Position numbers and translations under genes: made by a program
The notes under the pieces: generated by a model
Seen by the model: the letters and a program-made list of their open reading frames with translations, nothing else
What the model was told of the DNA's origin: nothing
The model's database searches: none
DNA from: Pirellulales bacterium
GTDB lineage: Bacteria > Planctomycetota > Planctomycetia > Pirellulales > JACPPG01
Direction: 5' to 3'
DNA length: 46,119 nucleotides
NCBI GenBank assembly: GCA_036490175.1
Contig: DASXEJ010000146.1
Span: forward strand, 1 to 46,119
In this document: positions 26,035 to 34,878 of the stretch, piece after piece
How the letters are laid out: each line of letters begins with the position of its first letter
Numbering within the stretch: position 1 is the first letter of the stretch

Positions 26035-28179
26035 CTAGTGTCCCTGCCTGGGTCCGCCCATTACCAGATTGCGGATCAACTCGATTTTGAAACTGCGCAA
26101 TGCAGGCGCCGCGATGGTCGTATCGTCGTAGATTACTTTTCCGTCGGGGTCGAGCAGCAGGTAGCTCGGGTAGCCGGAAATGCCGTGCTCTTTGTATCGC
26201 GCCAGAATGCGCCCATCAGAGTGATCGACAACGATGGGATAGTTCAGTCCCTCTTTCAGTACGTCCTGCTTGATGGCATCGATTGGCATCGAGTTGTCAT
26301 GAAAGCCAACGACGACCAGCCCCTTGTCCTTATATAAGTCATAAGCGAGTTTGACTGACGGAAGGTCACTGTGGCAGGGTCCGCACCAGGTTGTCCAGAA
26401 TTGCAGCAGCACGTACTTGCCGCGAAAATCGGCCAGCGATGTGTTTGGCTTGTCGCTGTTCAACCACAACATGCCGTCCAGTTCGGGCGCTGGTTTGCCG
26501 CCGAGAGAAATGGCCGATAGGTGCTCCTTCTGATCGGCCGGCATAATGCCGCGCTGCCACTCGTTGAGATCGGCCGGGTATGCGGTGATCGTCGAGCCGT
26601 AATCTTGCGATCGCATGCGCAACACAACGTTGGCGGTTGACGCGGCATCATCGAGCCGCACTTGCGCCTCGGCCGCTAACGGCCGATAGGGATCGAACGC
26701 CACAATGGTTTGAGCAGGTTCCCGATCATGCGTTTTCAAGTTGACGGGGATCCACGGAGGCGACAAATCAAAATGTCCTTCGTCGTCGGTAGCCACCGGC
26801 ATGACATAGTAGGCCAACATCGAACCACGAAAGCGCACCACTGCGCGAGCTAAGGGCTGGCCCGCTTCGTCGAGCACGGTGCCGTGTACTTTTGGCACTG
26901 GCCGAACCAAAATATCAGGAGCTTCGGTTGATCCATCCGCGGCAACGTCCACCAGGTATTTCTCGGATTGGGAAATAAAGCCCTGCCCGTTGAAAGAGAT
27001 CTGCACCGGGCCGGGAGCAACCTTCAAGTGATACCGGCCGCTGGGGTGGGTTTCGGCCCAATCCGCGTGCGTCCACCGAGTGGCGAAGCGCGCCATAGGG
27101 CCCGTGGCCTGCGCAGCAACCTGGCCTCGAATGCTCTGATCGGCTAGGGGCTTACCCGTGGTTTCGTCGACCACGCGACCGCTGAGCGTGACCTTGGGGA
27201 CGATTTTGAACGTGAATAGGTCATTGCCAGCCGCGAACTCCATCGGCTCGGCGTTATCAGCGACTGAAGTACCATAGATGCTCGAATAGGATGGAAGCAC
27301 CAAAAAGTCTGGATGCGTCAGCCGTAGCCAGCTGTACTTGCCGACTGCCACGGTGAGTTGCGCCGTCTTCTCGCCCCGCCAGCTAGGCAGGTCTCCAATA
27401 AGCGTCGAGGGACTGTCAAAGGGCTCGTGGCGCAGGTCAATCGACATGGCATGGGGAGTGGGCGTCGCGGCGTCGGCGTCGATTTCCAGCGTCAATTTGA
27501 CGCCGGGTTCCAAGACCGCCTCGACCGCCGCCTGCGGTCCTACGGTAAATGCCGCAATCTTGGCCGGAGCATATTCGGCATGGATTAAATGGACGTCGAT
27601 CTTTCCGGCGGGCAAGCCAGGCAGCAGCAACTGGCCATTGGCAACGCTGACTGGCAGTGGGACATCGAGCATGTCCAGCGTCGCCGCCGTAAGTGTAATC
27701 GAACCGTTCTGTCCACTGTGTTTGATCGACCAGGTTGTCGCGCCGGCAATCGGACGTCCTTGCGCGTCGCGCACCTGAATCGTCGCTGTTTGCGACGGTG
27801 ATAGAATTGCATCAAGATCCAAGTTGGCATTCTTGTCGAGAACTCCACAATCCTTGAATCCCAGTAGACCGTCCTTGCCCGCGACCCGGAAAACATACGA
27901 CTGGCCCGGGCGTAACGCATCGAACCGCGCGACGCCCTGCTCATCCGTGGTGACCGCGCGGTTGTTGCTTTTCCATCTTCGTACGTTCTGGTCAAACCGG
28001 AACTGGGTCACGGTTACACCGGCGAGCGGCTGGCCTTGCTCGTCGAGCGCGTGAATCACGACTCGACCCAACTCTGCCGCGGGAGCAGCCAATGCAGCGT
28101 GCGTCGTCCAATCATGGCAGCCGAACAAACACAGTAAGACTACGGTGGCCGCGAGACGAACGTCTGCCATCGATTGCAT
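26035..28179 (-). CDS. Lipoprotein with carboxypeptidase-regulatory-like repeats and a TlpA-type thioredoxin domain
   Basis: From ATG 28179 the protein has 714 residues. The signal ends in the lipobox LFGC (about residues 18-21), so it is a lipoprotein. Several carboxypeptidase-regulatory-like beta-sandwich repeats follow, each opening in the style GRVVIHALDEQGQPLAGV, ATIQVRDAQGRPIAGA, TLSGRVVDETTGKPLA or KVHGTVLDEAGQPLARA. The last 150 residues are a TlpA/ResA-like thioredoxin fold with the CXXC motif CGPC (FWTTWCGPCHSDLP) and the cis-proline loop ISGYPSYLL. It is probably an extracytoplasmic disulfide reductase on an adhesion-like scaffold. ATG 28212 is an alternative, less signal-like start. 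It faces away from the second thioredoxin-fusion gene at 28838. Confidence 0.85.
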   Translation of the reverse strand: MQSMADVRLAATVVLLCLFGCHDWTTHAALAAPAAELGRVVIHALDEQGQPLAGVTVTQFRFDQNVRRWKSNNRAVTTDEQGVARFDALRPGQSYVFRVAGKDGLLGFKDCGVLDKNANLDLDAILSPSQTATIQVRDAQGRPIAGATTWSIKHSGQNGSITLTAATLDMLDVPLPVSVANGQLLLPGLPAGKIDVHLIHAEYAPAKIAAFTVGPQAAVEAVLEPGVKLTLEIDADAATPTPHAMSIDLRHEPFDSPSTLIGDLPSWRGEKTAQLTVAVGKYSWLRLTHPDFLVLPSYSSIYGTSVADNAEPMEFAAGNDLFTFKIVPKVTLSGRVVDETTGKPLADQSIRGQVAAQATGPMARFATRWTHADWAETHPSGRYHLKVAPGPVQISFNGQGFISQSEKYLVDVAADGSTEAPDILVRPVPKVHGTVLDEAGQPLARAVVRFRGSMLAYYVMPVATDDEGHFDLSPPWIPVNLKTHDREPAQTIVAFDPYRPLAAEAQVRLDDAASTANVVLRMRSQDYGSTITAYPADLNEWQRGIMPADQKEHLSAISLGGKPAPELDGMLWLNSDKPNTSLADFRGKYVLLQFWTTWCGPCHSDLPSVKLAYDLYKDKGLVVVGFHDNSMPIDAIKQDVLKEGLNYPIVVDHSDGRILARYKEHGISGYPSYLLLDPDGKVIYDDTTIAAPALRSFKIELIRNLVMGGPRQGH

Positions 28180-28409
28180 CGTGGTGCCCTCATTTTCCAA
28201 GGTGCGTTGCAAGAATCGCGGCGAAGGATTTGGCCGACGCCTGCCATTCTAACACGGCCAGCAGTCAAGAGAGCGTGGCGGTACCTTCATTCTATCGATT
28301 TGAAATGGGATTGCCGCCGGTGGCATCCTTGCCATGTGGATAAGAGGTATTGCAGTCGGCCGCGCGGCAGACGCTTTTGTCTGGTTTTTGGGCGCGGTAT
28401 GATCGCGGA

Positions 28410-28679
28410 ATGCTAGCCGCGCGATATCAATTCACGACCCGTCGCATGTTGCTTTGGACCGCGATGGTCGCGGTGTGGGTTTTTATAATCTCGCGGATCG
28501 CGGCGCTGCCCGACGCGCGCCGCGAGGGGCCCAACAAGACCTTTCCGCTGGCGTTCGTCCTGTTGCTGGGGGGCATGGGCACGACGGCATATTTGTTACG
28601 CCGCTGGCGCTATGGGCCCGCTATTGCGGCGTTTTCCGTTTCGCTACTTGCGCTCGTGGTTGTGGTGGCGTTCGGTTGA
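28410..28679 (+). CDS. Small membrane protein of planctomycete type
   Basis: From ATG 28410 the protein has 89 residues. It begins MLAARYQFTTRRMLLWTAMV, a form of the R-F-S/T-T/L-R-x-L-L-L-x-T N-terminal signature that I remember from many short planctomycete membrane proteins. Three hydrophobic segments follow (about 14-28, 44-60 and 68-88). The longer frame from 28350 adds an unlikely 20 residues. The function is unknown. It sits in the gap between two divergent thioredoxin-fusion genes. Confidence 0.6.
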   Translation: MLAARYQFTTRRMLLWTAMVAVWVFIISRIAALPDARREGPNKTFPLAFVLLLGGMGTTAYLLRRWRYGPAIAAFSVSLLALVVVVAFG

Positions 28680-28837
28680 ACGTCCGTTGTCGCGCCATCC
28701 TGGCAGCGTGTCGCGCGCTTTTTTGGCAAGATCGCTCGATTCAACCGATCGGTTGCGGCAATTGTGGCCGTTTCGGCGCCGCAGTAGGCTAACGGGCGTC
28801 CTCTCGGGCCAGTACTTAGCAGAAATAGGAGCCGACC

Positions 28838-31060
28838 ATGATCCGGTTCGATCGCCCCTTGGTATTTGCCTTGAGCGTGGCGTTGACCCTGGTTATTGCA
28901 GGTCGGCTGGATGCCGACGACAAGCCTCTACAACTCGATGCCCAGATCGAGCAGGCGCTGCGTAAATCCGCCGAGTTTCTGCAACAGCAGAAAAAGTTCC
29001 GGCTGGTGATCGAAGCCGACGCCCGCGTGGAATCCAAAGGGGTCAAGGAATCCATGACGAGCAAATACGGCGTATCGGTCGCGCGCCCCCAGCGCGTGGC
29101 GGTACGGCTGATCGAGGGCGATTCGGGCGTCACTCTCGTTTCTGATGGCAAACAATTCGCCCGCGGAGTTGACGCGCTGAAGAAGTACGCGATCGGCGCC
29201 GCGCCAGGCGAGATCGACGAAGTCTTCGCCGACCCGGCCGTGGCGATGATCGGCTTGGGAATGGCGGAGCCATTTTTTCACGCACTGTTTTCCGAGGACG
29301 CTTACGAAGGATTGCTCGCGGGCGTTACCCTGGCCCGTACTGCGAAGAGCGAGAAGATCGACGGACACGATTGTCTTCGATTTCATTTCGAGCAGCAGGA
29401 ATACGATTGGGAGATTTGGATCGACTCGGGGGATCGGCCGCTGGTACGCAAACTGACCTGCGATCCAGCCAAGACTTTTGCCGCTGGCAACGCCGCAGGA
29501 ACCGACATCAAGGTTTTTGTCAGCTTTGCATTTCGCGATTGGAATCTGCAGCCCAAGTGGACCAATGACGAATTTGTGTTCACGCCAGCAGTCGACTGGG
29601 AAAAGGTCGACCATTTGTTTGGCGAGGGGGGAGAAGAGACCATTCATCCGTTGCTGGGAATGGTGGCGCCTGCCTTTACGCTCGAGCGACTGACCGGTGG
29701 CCAGACCGACCTCGCGCGGCATCGCGATAAGGACGTCGTCATTCTCGATTTCTGGGCAACCTGGTGCGGACCGTGCCGCAAGGCTTTGCCGACGATCGCA
29801 AAAGTGGCCAAGAAATATCGCGACAAGGGGGTCGTCTTCTACGCCGTGGACCTCGAAGAAGAGCCCAACGATGTGCGTAAATTCCTGGCCGATCAAAAGC
29901 TCGATCTACCAGTTATCCTCGATCGCGACGGCGAGATCGGCAAGCTGTATCGTGCTGAGGGGATTCCGCAAACCGTCCTGGTTGGCAAAGACGGCACTGT
30001 GCAAGTCGTACACGTGGGTTTGCTGCCCGATTTGGAAACGCGCTTGAGCAAAGAATTAGACGACCTGGTGGCGGGCAAGGATCTCGCCCAACAAACGCGC
30101 GAAGCGGCCGCGGCAAAAGCGTCTGGCCAGGCGGCCGAAGGTATGGAGCTCGCCTGGTCGCGCGATGGAGCATGGACCGGCGTCTCGCTGGCGAACGACG
30201 ATCTGGTGTACGCCGTCGGCCCGGGTGGGCAAGTGGCCACATTCAATGCGCAAGGAGAAGAAGTCGCCAACAACAAAATCCTGGACAACCCAACGTTTAT
30301 CCGCGCGGCGAATCTGGCAGGGGATAAAGTCCGCGAGTTGGTGACGTTCACAACGTGGGGACCGGCGGTCAAGGCGCACACGATCGCCGGCGAACTGCTT
30401 TGGTCATACGCCAAGGGACAAGGCGTCGACGACGTCTGGACTGTCGATCTCAATGGTGACGGGCTCGACGAAGTGGTCATTGGTTACAACGGCGCGACCG
30501 GGTTGCACGTGCTCGACAATACGGGAAACCTACTCTGGTCGAACAACTCGATCGGAAACGTCTGGCACGTCACAGCCGGCAACGTCGTTGGTGACGGGGC
30601 GCCGGAGGTTCTCACCACGTCGGCCGTTGGCAAGGTGCATATTTTCGGCGCCGACGGAAAGCATCGCTACGACTTGGATCCGGGACTTTATGGTCACATG
30701 GTCCGCACGTGGCACAACGCCAAGGACAAAAAGTCCCTGGACCTAATCATCGTGGCCGGAACGGGGCAGCCCAAAGAAATGGTCGTGGGATTGAATGAAA
30801 AGGGGGACAGGCAGTGGAAGCTCGACATCCCGGCGCGGGTCGAGAGCGCGATGACCGCGCTAGAGAAGCCCTGGCTGGCCATCGCGCTGGCCGATCGGTC
30901 GGTACGCGTCGTTAACGTACTCAACGGCCAACAGATCGGCCAGGCCCCAGGACAAGGCGCACGAAGCGACGTGGCCTGGCTCTCGGCTAGGGACGTCTCG
31001 CCGCTATTAATCGTAGCGACGGGAAGTGCGCTGAGGGCGTACAAGCTCGCCGATAAATAA
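28838..31060 (+). CDS. Exported DUF2092-like / TlpA thioredoxin / beta-propeller-like fusion
   Basis: A 740-residue protein. After a signal peptide (about 1-26) residues 35-260 resemble DUF2092, a periplasmic beta-rich domain (FRLVIEADARVESKG, VTLVSDGKQFARG, LRFHFEQQEYDWEIWIDSGDRPLVRKL). Residues 275-410 are a TlpA-type thioredoxin with CGPC near residue 310 (DFWATWCGPCRKALP) and the cis-proline in GIPQTVLVG. The rest (about 430-740) is a repeat domain with DLNGDGLDEVVIG, a calcium-binding FG-GAP/VCBS-like pattern, probably a beta-propeller. The combination suggests an extracytoplasmic redox enzyme on a binding platform; the target is unknown. ATG 28838 has AGGAG about seven bases upstream. 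Confidence 0.83.
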   Translation: MIRFDRPLVFALSVALTLVIAGRLDADDKPLQLDAQIEQALRKSAEFLQQQKKFRLVIEADARVESKGVKESMTSKYGVSVARPQRVAVRLIEGDSGVTLVSDGKQFARGVDALKKYAIGAAPGEIDEVFADPAVAMIGLGMAEPFFHALFSEDAYEGLLAGVTLARTAKSEKIDGHDCLRFHFEQQEYDWEIWIDSGDRPLVRKLTCDPAKTFAAGNAAGTDIKVFVSFAFRDWNLQPKWTNDEFVFTPAVDWEKVDHLFGEGGEETIHPLLGMVAPAFTLERLTGGQTDLARHRDKDVVILDFWATWCGPCRKALPTIAKVAKKYRDKGVVFYAVDLEEEPNDVRKFLADQKLDLPVILDRDGEIGKLYRAEGIPQTVLVGKDGTVQVVHVGLLPDLETRLSKELDDLVAGKDLAQQTREAAAAKASGQAAEGMELAWSRDGAWTGVSLANDDLVYAVGPGGQVATFNAQGEEVANNKILDNPTFIRAANLAGDKVRELVTFTTWGPAVKAHTIAGELLWSYAKGQGVDDVWTVDLNGDGLDEVVIGYNGATGLHVLDNTGNLLWSNNSIGNVWHVTAGNVVGDGAPEVLTTSAVGKVHIFGADGKHRYDLDPGLYGHMVRTWHNAKDKKSLDLIIVAGTGQPKEMVVGLNEKGDRQWKLDIPARVESAMTALEKPWLAIALADRSVRVVNVLNGQQIGQAPGQGARSDVAWLSARDVSPLLIVATGSALRAYKLADK

Positions 31061-31072
31061 ATCTCACATCCT

Positions 31073-32422
31073 TTAGCCCAGCACGGCCCGGATCGATTCG
31101 CCAAGGATTTCGACCATGCGATCGATTTGGGCATCCGTCGTAATAAACGGCGGGGCCAGGTTGTAGACGTCTCCGCGCAGGCGCGAGAACAGGCCCCGCT
31201 CTTGCGTGGCGGCATGGACGCGCGGGCCGACTTTCTCCGTGGCGGGAAATTCGGCCTTGGTGCTCTTGTCGGCGACGAACTCCACTGCTGCCATAAGTCC
31301 CAGGCCACGTACATCACCTACGTGCGGATGCGATGCGAGTGTCTTGAGGCCCGCCAACAGCCGTTGGCCTAGCTCGCCGGCACGCTGGACGAGTCCTTCG
31401 CGCTCGATGATGTCCAGATTCGCCAGCGCCACGGCGCAGCCAACCGGGTGCGCCGAGTACGTAAAGGCGTGCATCCAGGTTTTATCATCGGGTGCATTAT
31501 CGATCGTGGCCGCAACGCGGTCATTGATCCCGATTCCACCTAGCGGAAAGTAACCGCTGGTGATGGCTTTGGCGAACGCCACAATATCGGGCTCGATTTT
31601 GTAACGCGACAGGCCAAACCAAGCGCCGGTGCGGCCGAAACCGGTGATCACCTCGTCGGCCAGTAGAAGCACATCGTACCGGTCGCAAATGGCGCGGATG
31701 CGCGGCCAGTAGTCGTCCGGGGGTACGATCACGCCGCCGGCGCCTTGCACGGGCTCGCCCAGAAAGGCCGCCACGGTGTCTGGGCCTTCGCGCAGAATGG
31801 CTTCTTCCAACAGGTCGGCCGCCATTACACCGGGTGTACGCGGGTCGTTGGCGGCGGTGCCGGCAGCAGGTTGGAAGCGATAGGGATAGGGACTCGCGAT
31901 ATGCAAGAAGCCGGGCACGCGCGGTTCGAACATCGGCCAGTAAGAGGCGATGCCCGTCGCCGACATGGCCGCCAAAGTCGTGCCGTGATAGCCCCATTGG
32001 CGGCCGATGATCTTCGTTTTGCCGGGCTTGCCGTTCATGTACCAAAAATAGCGCGCGGTCTTGAAAGCAGATTCGTTCGACTCGGCGCCGCCACATGTGA
32101 AGAAGAAGCGATTGATCGACGGATAGGTGAGCGTGGCCAGACGTTCGGCCAACGCAATGGCCGGATGATTGGTGCTGCCGGCATAGCCGGTCGCAAAGGC
32201 CAGCTTTTGCATCTGATGCGCAGCGGCTTCGGCTAATTCGGTGCGCCCGTGCCCGACGACCACATTCCACAGCCCGGCCAGGCCATCGAAGAACTCGCGG
32301 CCCGACTGGTCGATGAGGATGGGGCCGCGTCCTGCCACCCACTCGTGCGCGTGCTTTTGCGCGGCGGGGCGGTGCAGGGGATGGATCAGGTGCGCTTGAT
32401 CGCGCGAGAGGTCGTCTGGCAT
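31073..32422 (-). CDS. Class III aminotransferase
   Basis: From ATG 32422 the protein has 449 residues, standard for omega-amino-acid and related class III PLP aminotransferases. GREFFDGLAGLWNVVVGHGRTEL, TCGGAESNESAFKTARYF and QWGYHGTTLAAMS are the N-terminal and phosphate-binding segments. DEVITGFGRTGAWFG carries the Asp that holds the pyridine nitrogen, and FAKAITSGYFPLGG the catalytic Lys. The subgroup is that of beta-alanine/pyruvate or putrescine-like transaminases; the substrate is not decided by sequence alone. The open frame runs 172 residues further upstream, but that part is Arg/Ser-rich and overlaps a gap, so it is rejected. It converges on the previous gene with 12 bp between stops. 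Confidence 0.92.
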   Translation of the reverse strand: MPDDLSRDQAHLIHPLHRPAAQKHAHEWVAGRGPILIDQSGREFFDGLAGLWNVVVGHGRTELAEAAAHQMQKLAFATGYAGSTNHPAIALAERLATLTYPSINRFFFTCGGAESNESAFKTARYFWYMNGKPGKTKIIGRQWGYHGTTLAAMSATGIASYWPMFEPRVPGFLHIASPYPYRFQPAAGTAANDPRTPGVMAADLLEEAILREGPDTVAAFLGEPVQGAGGVIVPPDDYWPRIRAICDRYDVLLLADEVITGFGRTGAWFGLSRYKIEPDIVAFAKAITSGYFPLGGIGINDRVAATIDNAPDDKTWMHAFTYSAHPVGCAVALANLDIIEREGLVQRAGELGQRLLAGLKTLASHPHVGDVRGLGLMAAVEFVADKSTKAEFPATEKVGPRVHAATQERGLFSRLRGDVYNLAPPFITTDAQIDRMVEILGESIRAVLG

Positions 32423-32769
32423 GTGTGCGCTCGTACGTCTCGAGATGTCACTGGGGCAGCCAGTGGCACGACGCGGCGCAAGGTCGCGCGCGGCGTGCAG
32501 GGGATGAAATGACGAAGCCGCCATTCTACCGCTTGCACACCGCACGGCAAAACTCGCTAACAAACCGGACACATACCCGCGAGGCGCCGCTTTCAGGATT
32601 GCGGCGGCAGCCTCGCGGGTTGTATGCGGTGACAGGGCACGTTTGACGCAGACGAGATTGTCGCCCGCGCTGCGCCGCATTGCCCGAGCTCTGGTCGGCA
32701 TCTCGACGACGGATCGTCGCGATGCTGTTCGTACAGCGGGCCACGGCGCGCTCGCGGCGAGCGAGCTGC
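32423..32769. other. Intergenic region with a large hairpin
   Basis: This stretch of 347 bases holds no gene. It contains an 11-bp plus 5-bp inverted repeat at 32575-32620: ACCCGCGAGGC pairs with GCCTCGCGGGT, and inside it GCCGC with GCGGC around a 10-base loop. It lies between the aminotransferase start and the stop of the small lipoprotein gene, both on the minus strand, and could end the lipoprotein transcript. Confidence 0.5.
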
Positions 32770-32994
32770 TTAGCCCTGGGGGCCTGGAACGTAGGTTGCT
32801 CCTGGCGGAATCGTGGCGGCGGCCGGAGCACCCATGTACGGATCGGCAGAGTAGGTCGCTGCCGGCGCACCGCAAGCGGGCGCACTGTACGTGGGGGCGC
32901 TTTGGCAGGAGCCGCCGCGGTTGAACCAGTGGAAACAACCAGTCGAACTGGCCATCACGGCCGCTGCGGCCGTCAAAACAAGTAGCAACTTCAT
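32770..32994 (-). CDS. Small Ala/Pro-rich lipoprotein
   Basis: From ATG 32994 the protein has 74 residues. GGAGGT stands seven bases upstream, which decides the start against the longer frame to 33126. MKLLLVLTAAAAVMASSTGC is a lipoprotein signal with the lipobox STGC (residues 17-20). The mature part is low complexity: Ala, Pro, Tyr and Ser with two Cys (SAPTYSAPACGAPAATYSADP, IPPGATYVPGPQG). Such short lipoproteins are common in planctomycetes and have no known role; an envelope or stalk component is only a guess. Confidence 0.65.
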   Translation of the reverse strand: MKLLLVLTAAAAVMASSTGCFHWFNRGGSCQSAPTYSAPACGAPAATYSADPYMGAPAAATIPPGATYVPGPQG

Positions 32995-33423
32995 GAATCG
33001 CACCTCCGGTAAAAACTGCGGATCACGGCGAGGCTGCGGGTCGAACAACTCTACCCCACGCCCTGTGATGTGCAAACGCAACGCGATGATTTTTTGCGCG
33101 ATAAACGTTGCAGATTTCCTACGCATGTGCAGAAGGCGCGCGCAGAATTACGAACTGTAGATAGCTGCCAACGCATACCGTGCGCGAAAGCGGTCCATCG
33201 GCACATGCACGTGCCGCCGGTGGATGACCGCAACACTTGGCATCACCCCCACAGTCGTCAGGCCGTGCCTCGCCGGCACAGGTCCGGCCAACTCGATGCT
33301 GGCGTTTTGCGGTACAGGCAGTACAACAAGTGCAAACGGGATGATTGCACGAGCGGTCCTTGAAGGCAGTAGAAATCACACGGCAGGCGTCCCACCTGCA
33401 TCGATCGAATCTGACAGCATCAA
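32995..33423. other. Divergent intergenic region (lipoprotein / hydrolase)
   Basis: No convincing gene was seen in these 429 bases. Open frames here are short shadows rich in Arg, His and Cys. It must hold the lipoprotein promoter (minus) and the hydrolase promoter (plus), but no clear -35/-10 pair was found. Confidence 0.3.
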
Positions 33424-34779
33424 ATGCACCAGACCGTGCTTACCTTCACCTCGTTCGGCCCACGACGAACGGCCGCCCGCCTAATGGCGTGCGCTGTCGT
33501 GTGTCACGCGCTGCTTGCCGGCTGGCTGGTCTTGACCGTTCGCGCTGACGATGCCGGCCCCACGCTAGCGACGTCATCGGTTTCGGAAGTCGAACCGGGA
33601 GATCTCGCTGCCGTCGATCGCGATTGCCATGCCGACGACGAAGTCGCGGCGGCTGCCCTGACGTCGTTCTCTGGCGGCAGCCTGATTCGATTCATTGGAC
33701 TTGCTGACAGTGCGGCGAACCTCAGCGTGTTCGTCGGCAAAGAGAATTCGTCGCCCGTCGAAGCGATCGTGGCGGGCAGCGATGCTTCGCCTGCTGATAA
33801 CGCTTCGGTTGTTGAATCCACGTCCGGCAATTCTGCTTGCGAGGACGCTGATCTGGCGGGTTTCGCCGCGGGCGAACAACACGGACACGAGCTATGGGTG
33901 GTCAGCACGCGTGGACTGCGCGGAGCAAGTTGCGGCCAATGCGTGGCCGACTTCAATCCCACGGTCGAACAATTCATCTGCGGCCGAGGCTGGATCAAAT
34001 CGTCGCTGGCCGAGTTTTTATCCACCGACGACAACGCGCGGACCACGGCCATCTTTATTCATGGCAATGACACCGACGCCTCCGAGGCCGAGTCGCGCGG
34101 GCGATCGCTGTATCGCTCGTTGCTGACCAGCCGCTGCGATATGCCCCCCACGCGGCTCGTGATTTGGTCGTGGCCAAGCGAGCGCGTCATTCCGCGCTAT
34201 CGCAAGGACGCTCAGCTGAAAGCCTGCCGCACGACCGTCGAAGGATATTACCTAGCCCAGTTTATCGACCATCTTGGGCCGCAGACTCCCGTCAGCCTAG
34301 GGGGCTACAGCTACGGCGCCGGCGTGGTCACCAGCGGGTTGCACTATCTGGGGGGCGGCACGCTCGACGGACGCCAGCTGGTAGAGCGGCAACATCCGGA
34401 TCGCGATCCTGCGAACGTGATCTTGCTGGGCGCTGCCATCGCCAACAACTGGCTTCTGCCCGGCATGCGTCATCAGCATGCTCTGTCGCAGGTCGAACGG
34501 ATGGTGATCTTGTTCAATCCGACGGACTTCGTCCTGCACTTCTATCCACGCCTGTGGGGCGGCCACGGACCCGAGGCCTTGGGAGCCACGGGGCTTGCTG
34601 CGCCGCGTCGGCTCGGGTCCGAACGGGCCAAGATTACGCAAATCAACGTGCAGCCGCAGCTACACCGCCGCCACGGCTGGGATTATTTCAGTGGCTCTGG
34701 CGCGATCATGTCGCTGGTGCGACGCGAACTGATCCACCTGCCCGCCGTCACGGCGGCCGACGGCGAGAGTACGGAATAA
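33424..34779 (+). CDS. Exported alpha/beta hydrolase
   Basis: A 451-residue protein with an N-terminal signal (hydrophobic MACAVVCHALLAGWLVLTVRAD after a basic start; a start at ATG 33484 is possible). A low-complexity Asp/Ser/Ala region covers about 40-140. The hydrolase part has HGND (an oxyanion loop, IFIHGNDTDASEAE), VIWSWPSERV and the nucleophile elbow GYSYGAG, with the Ser as nucleophile. Asp is likely in FNPTDFVLH and a His in the RRHGWDYF region. It may act on lipids or esters outside the cytoplasm; the substrate is unknown. Confidence 0.75.
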   Translation: MHQTVLTFTSFGPRRTAARLMACAVVCHALLAGWLVLTVRADDAGPTLATSSVSEVEPGDLAAVDRDCHADDEVAAAALTSFSGGSLIRFIGLADSAANLSVFVGKENSSPVEAIVAGSDASPADNASVVESTSGNSACEDADLAGFAAGEQHGHELWVVSTRGLRGASCGQCVADFNPTVEQFICGRGWIKSSLAEFLSTDDNARTTAIFIHGNDTDASEAESRGRSLYRSLLTSRCDMPPTRLVIWSWPSERVIPRYRKDAQLKACRTTVEGYYLAQFIDHLGPQTPVSLGGYSYGAGVVTSGLHYLGGGTLDGRQLVERQHPDRDPANVILLGAAIANNWLLPGMRHQHALSQVERMVILFNPTDFVLHFYPRLWGGHGPEALGATGLAAPRRLGSERAKITQINVQPQLHRRHGWDYFSGSGAIMSLVRRELIHLPAVTAADGESTE

Positions 34780-34878
34780 TGAACGCAACATGATGAATGA
34801 TAACTCGGGCGGAACGTTTGCTGCAGCGGGCGGCATCTTTTCCGTTCACCATTTCTCATTCCGTATGCACATTTCCGC

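Noticed and set aside
32423..32938. N-terminal extension of the aminotransferase frame
   Set aside because: The 172 extra residues are Arg/Ser-rich, and the family N-terminus begins at ATG 32422.
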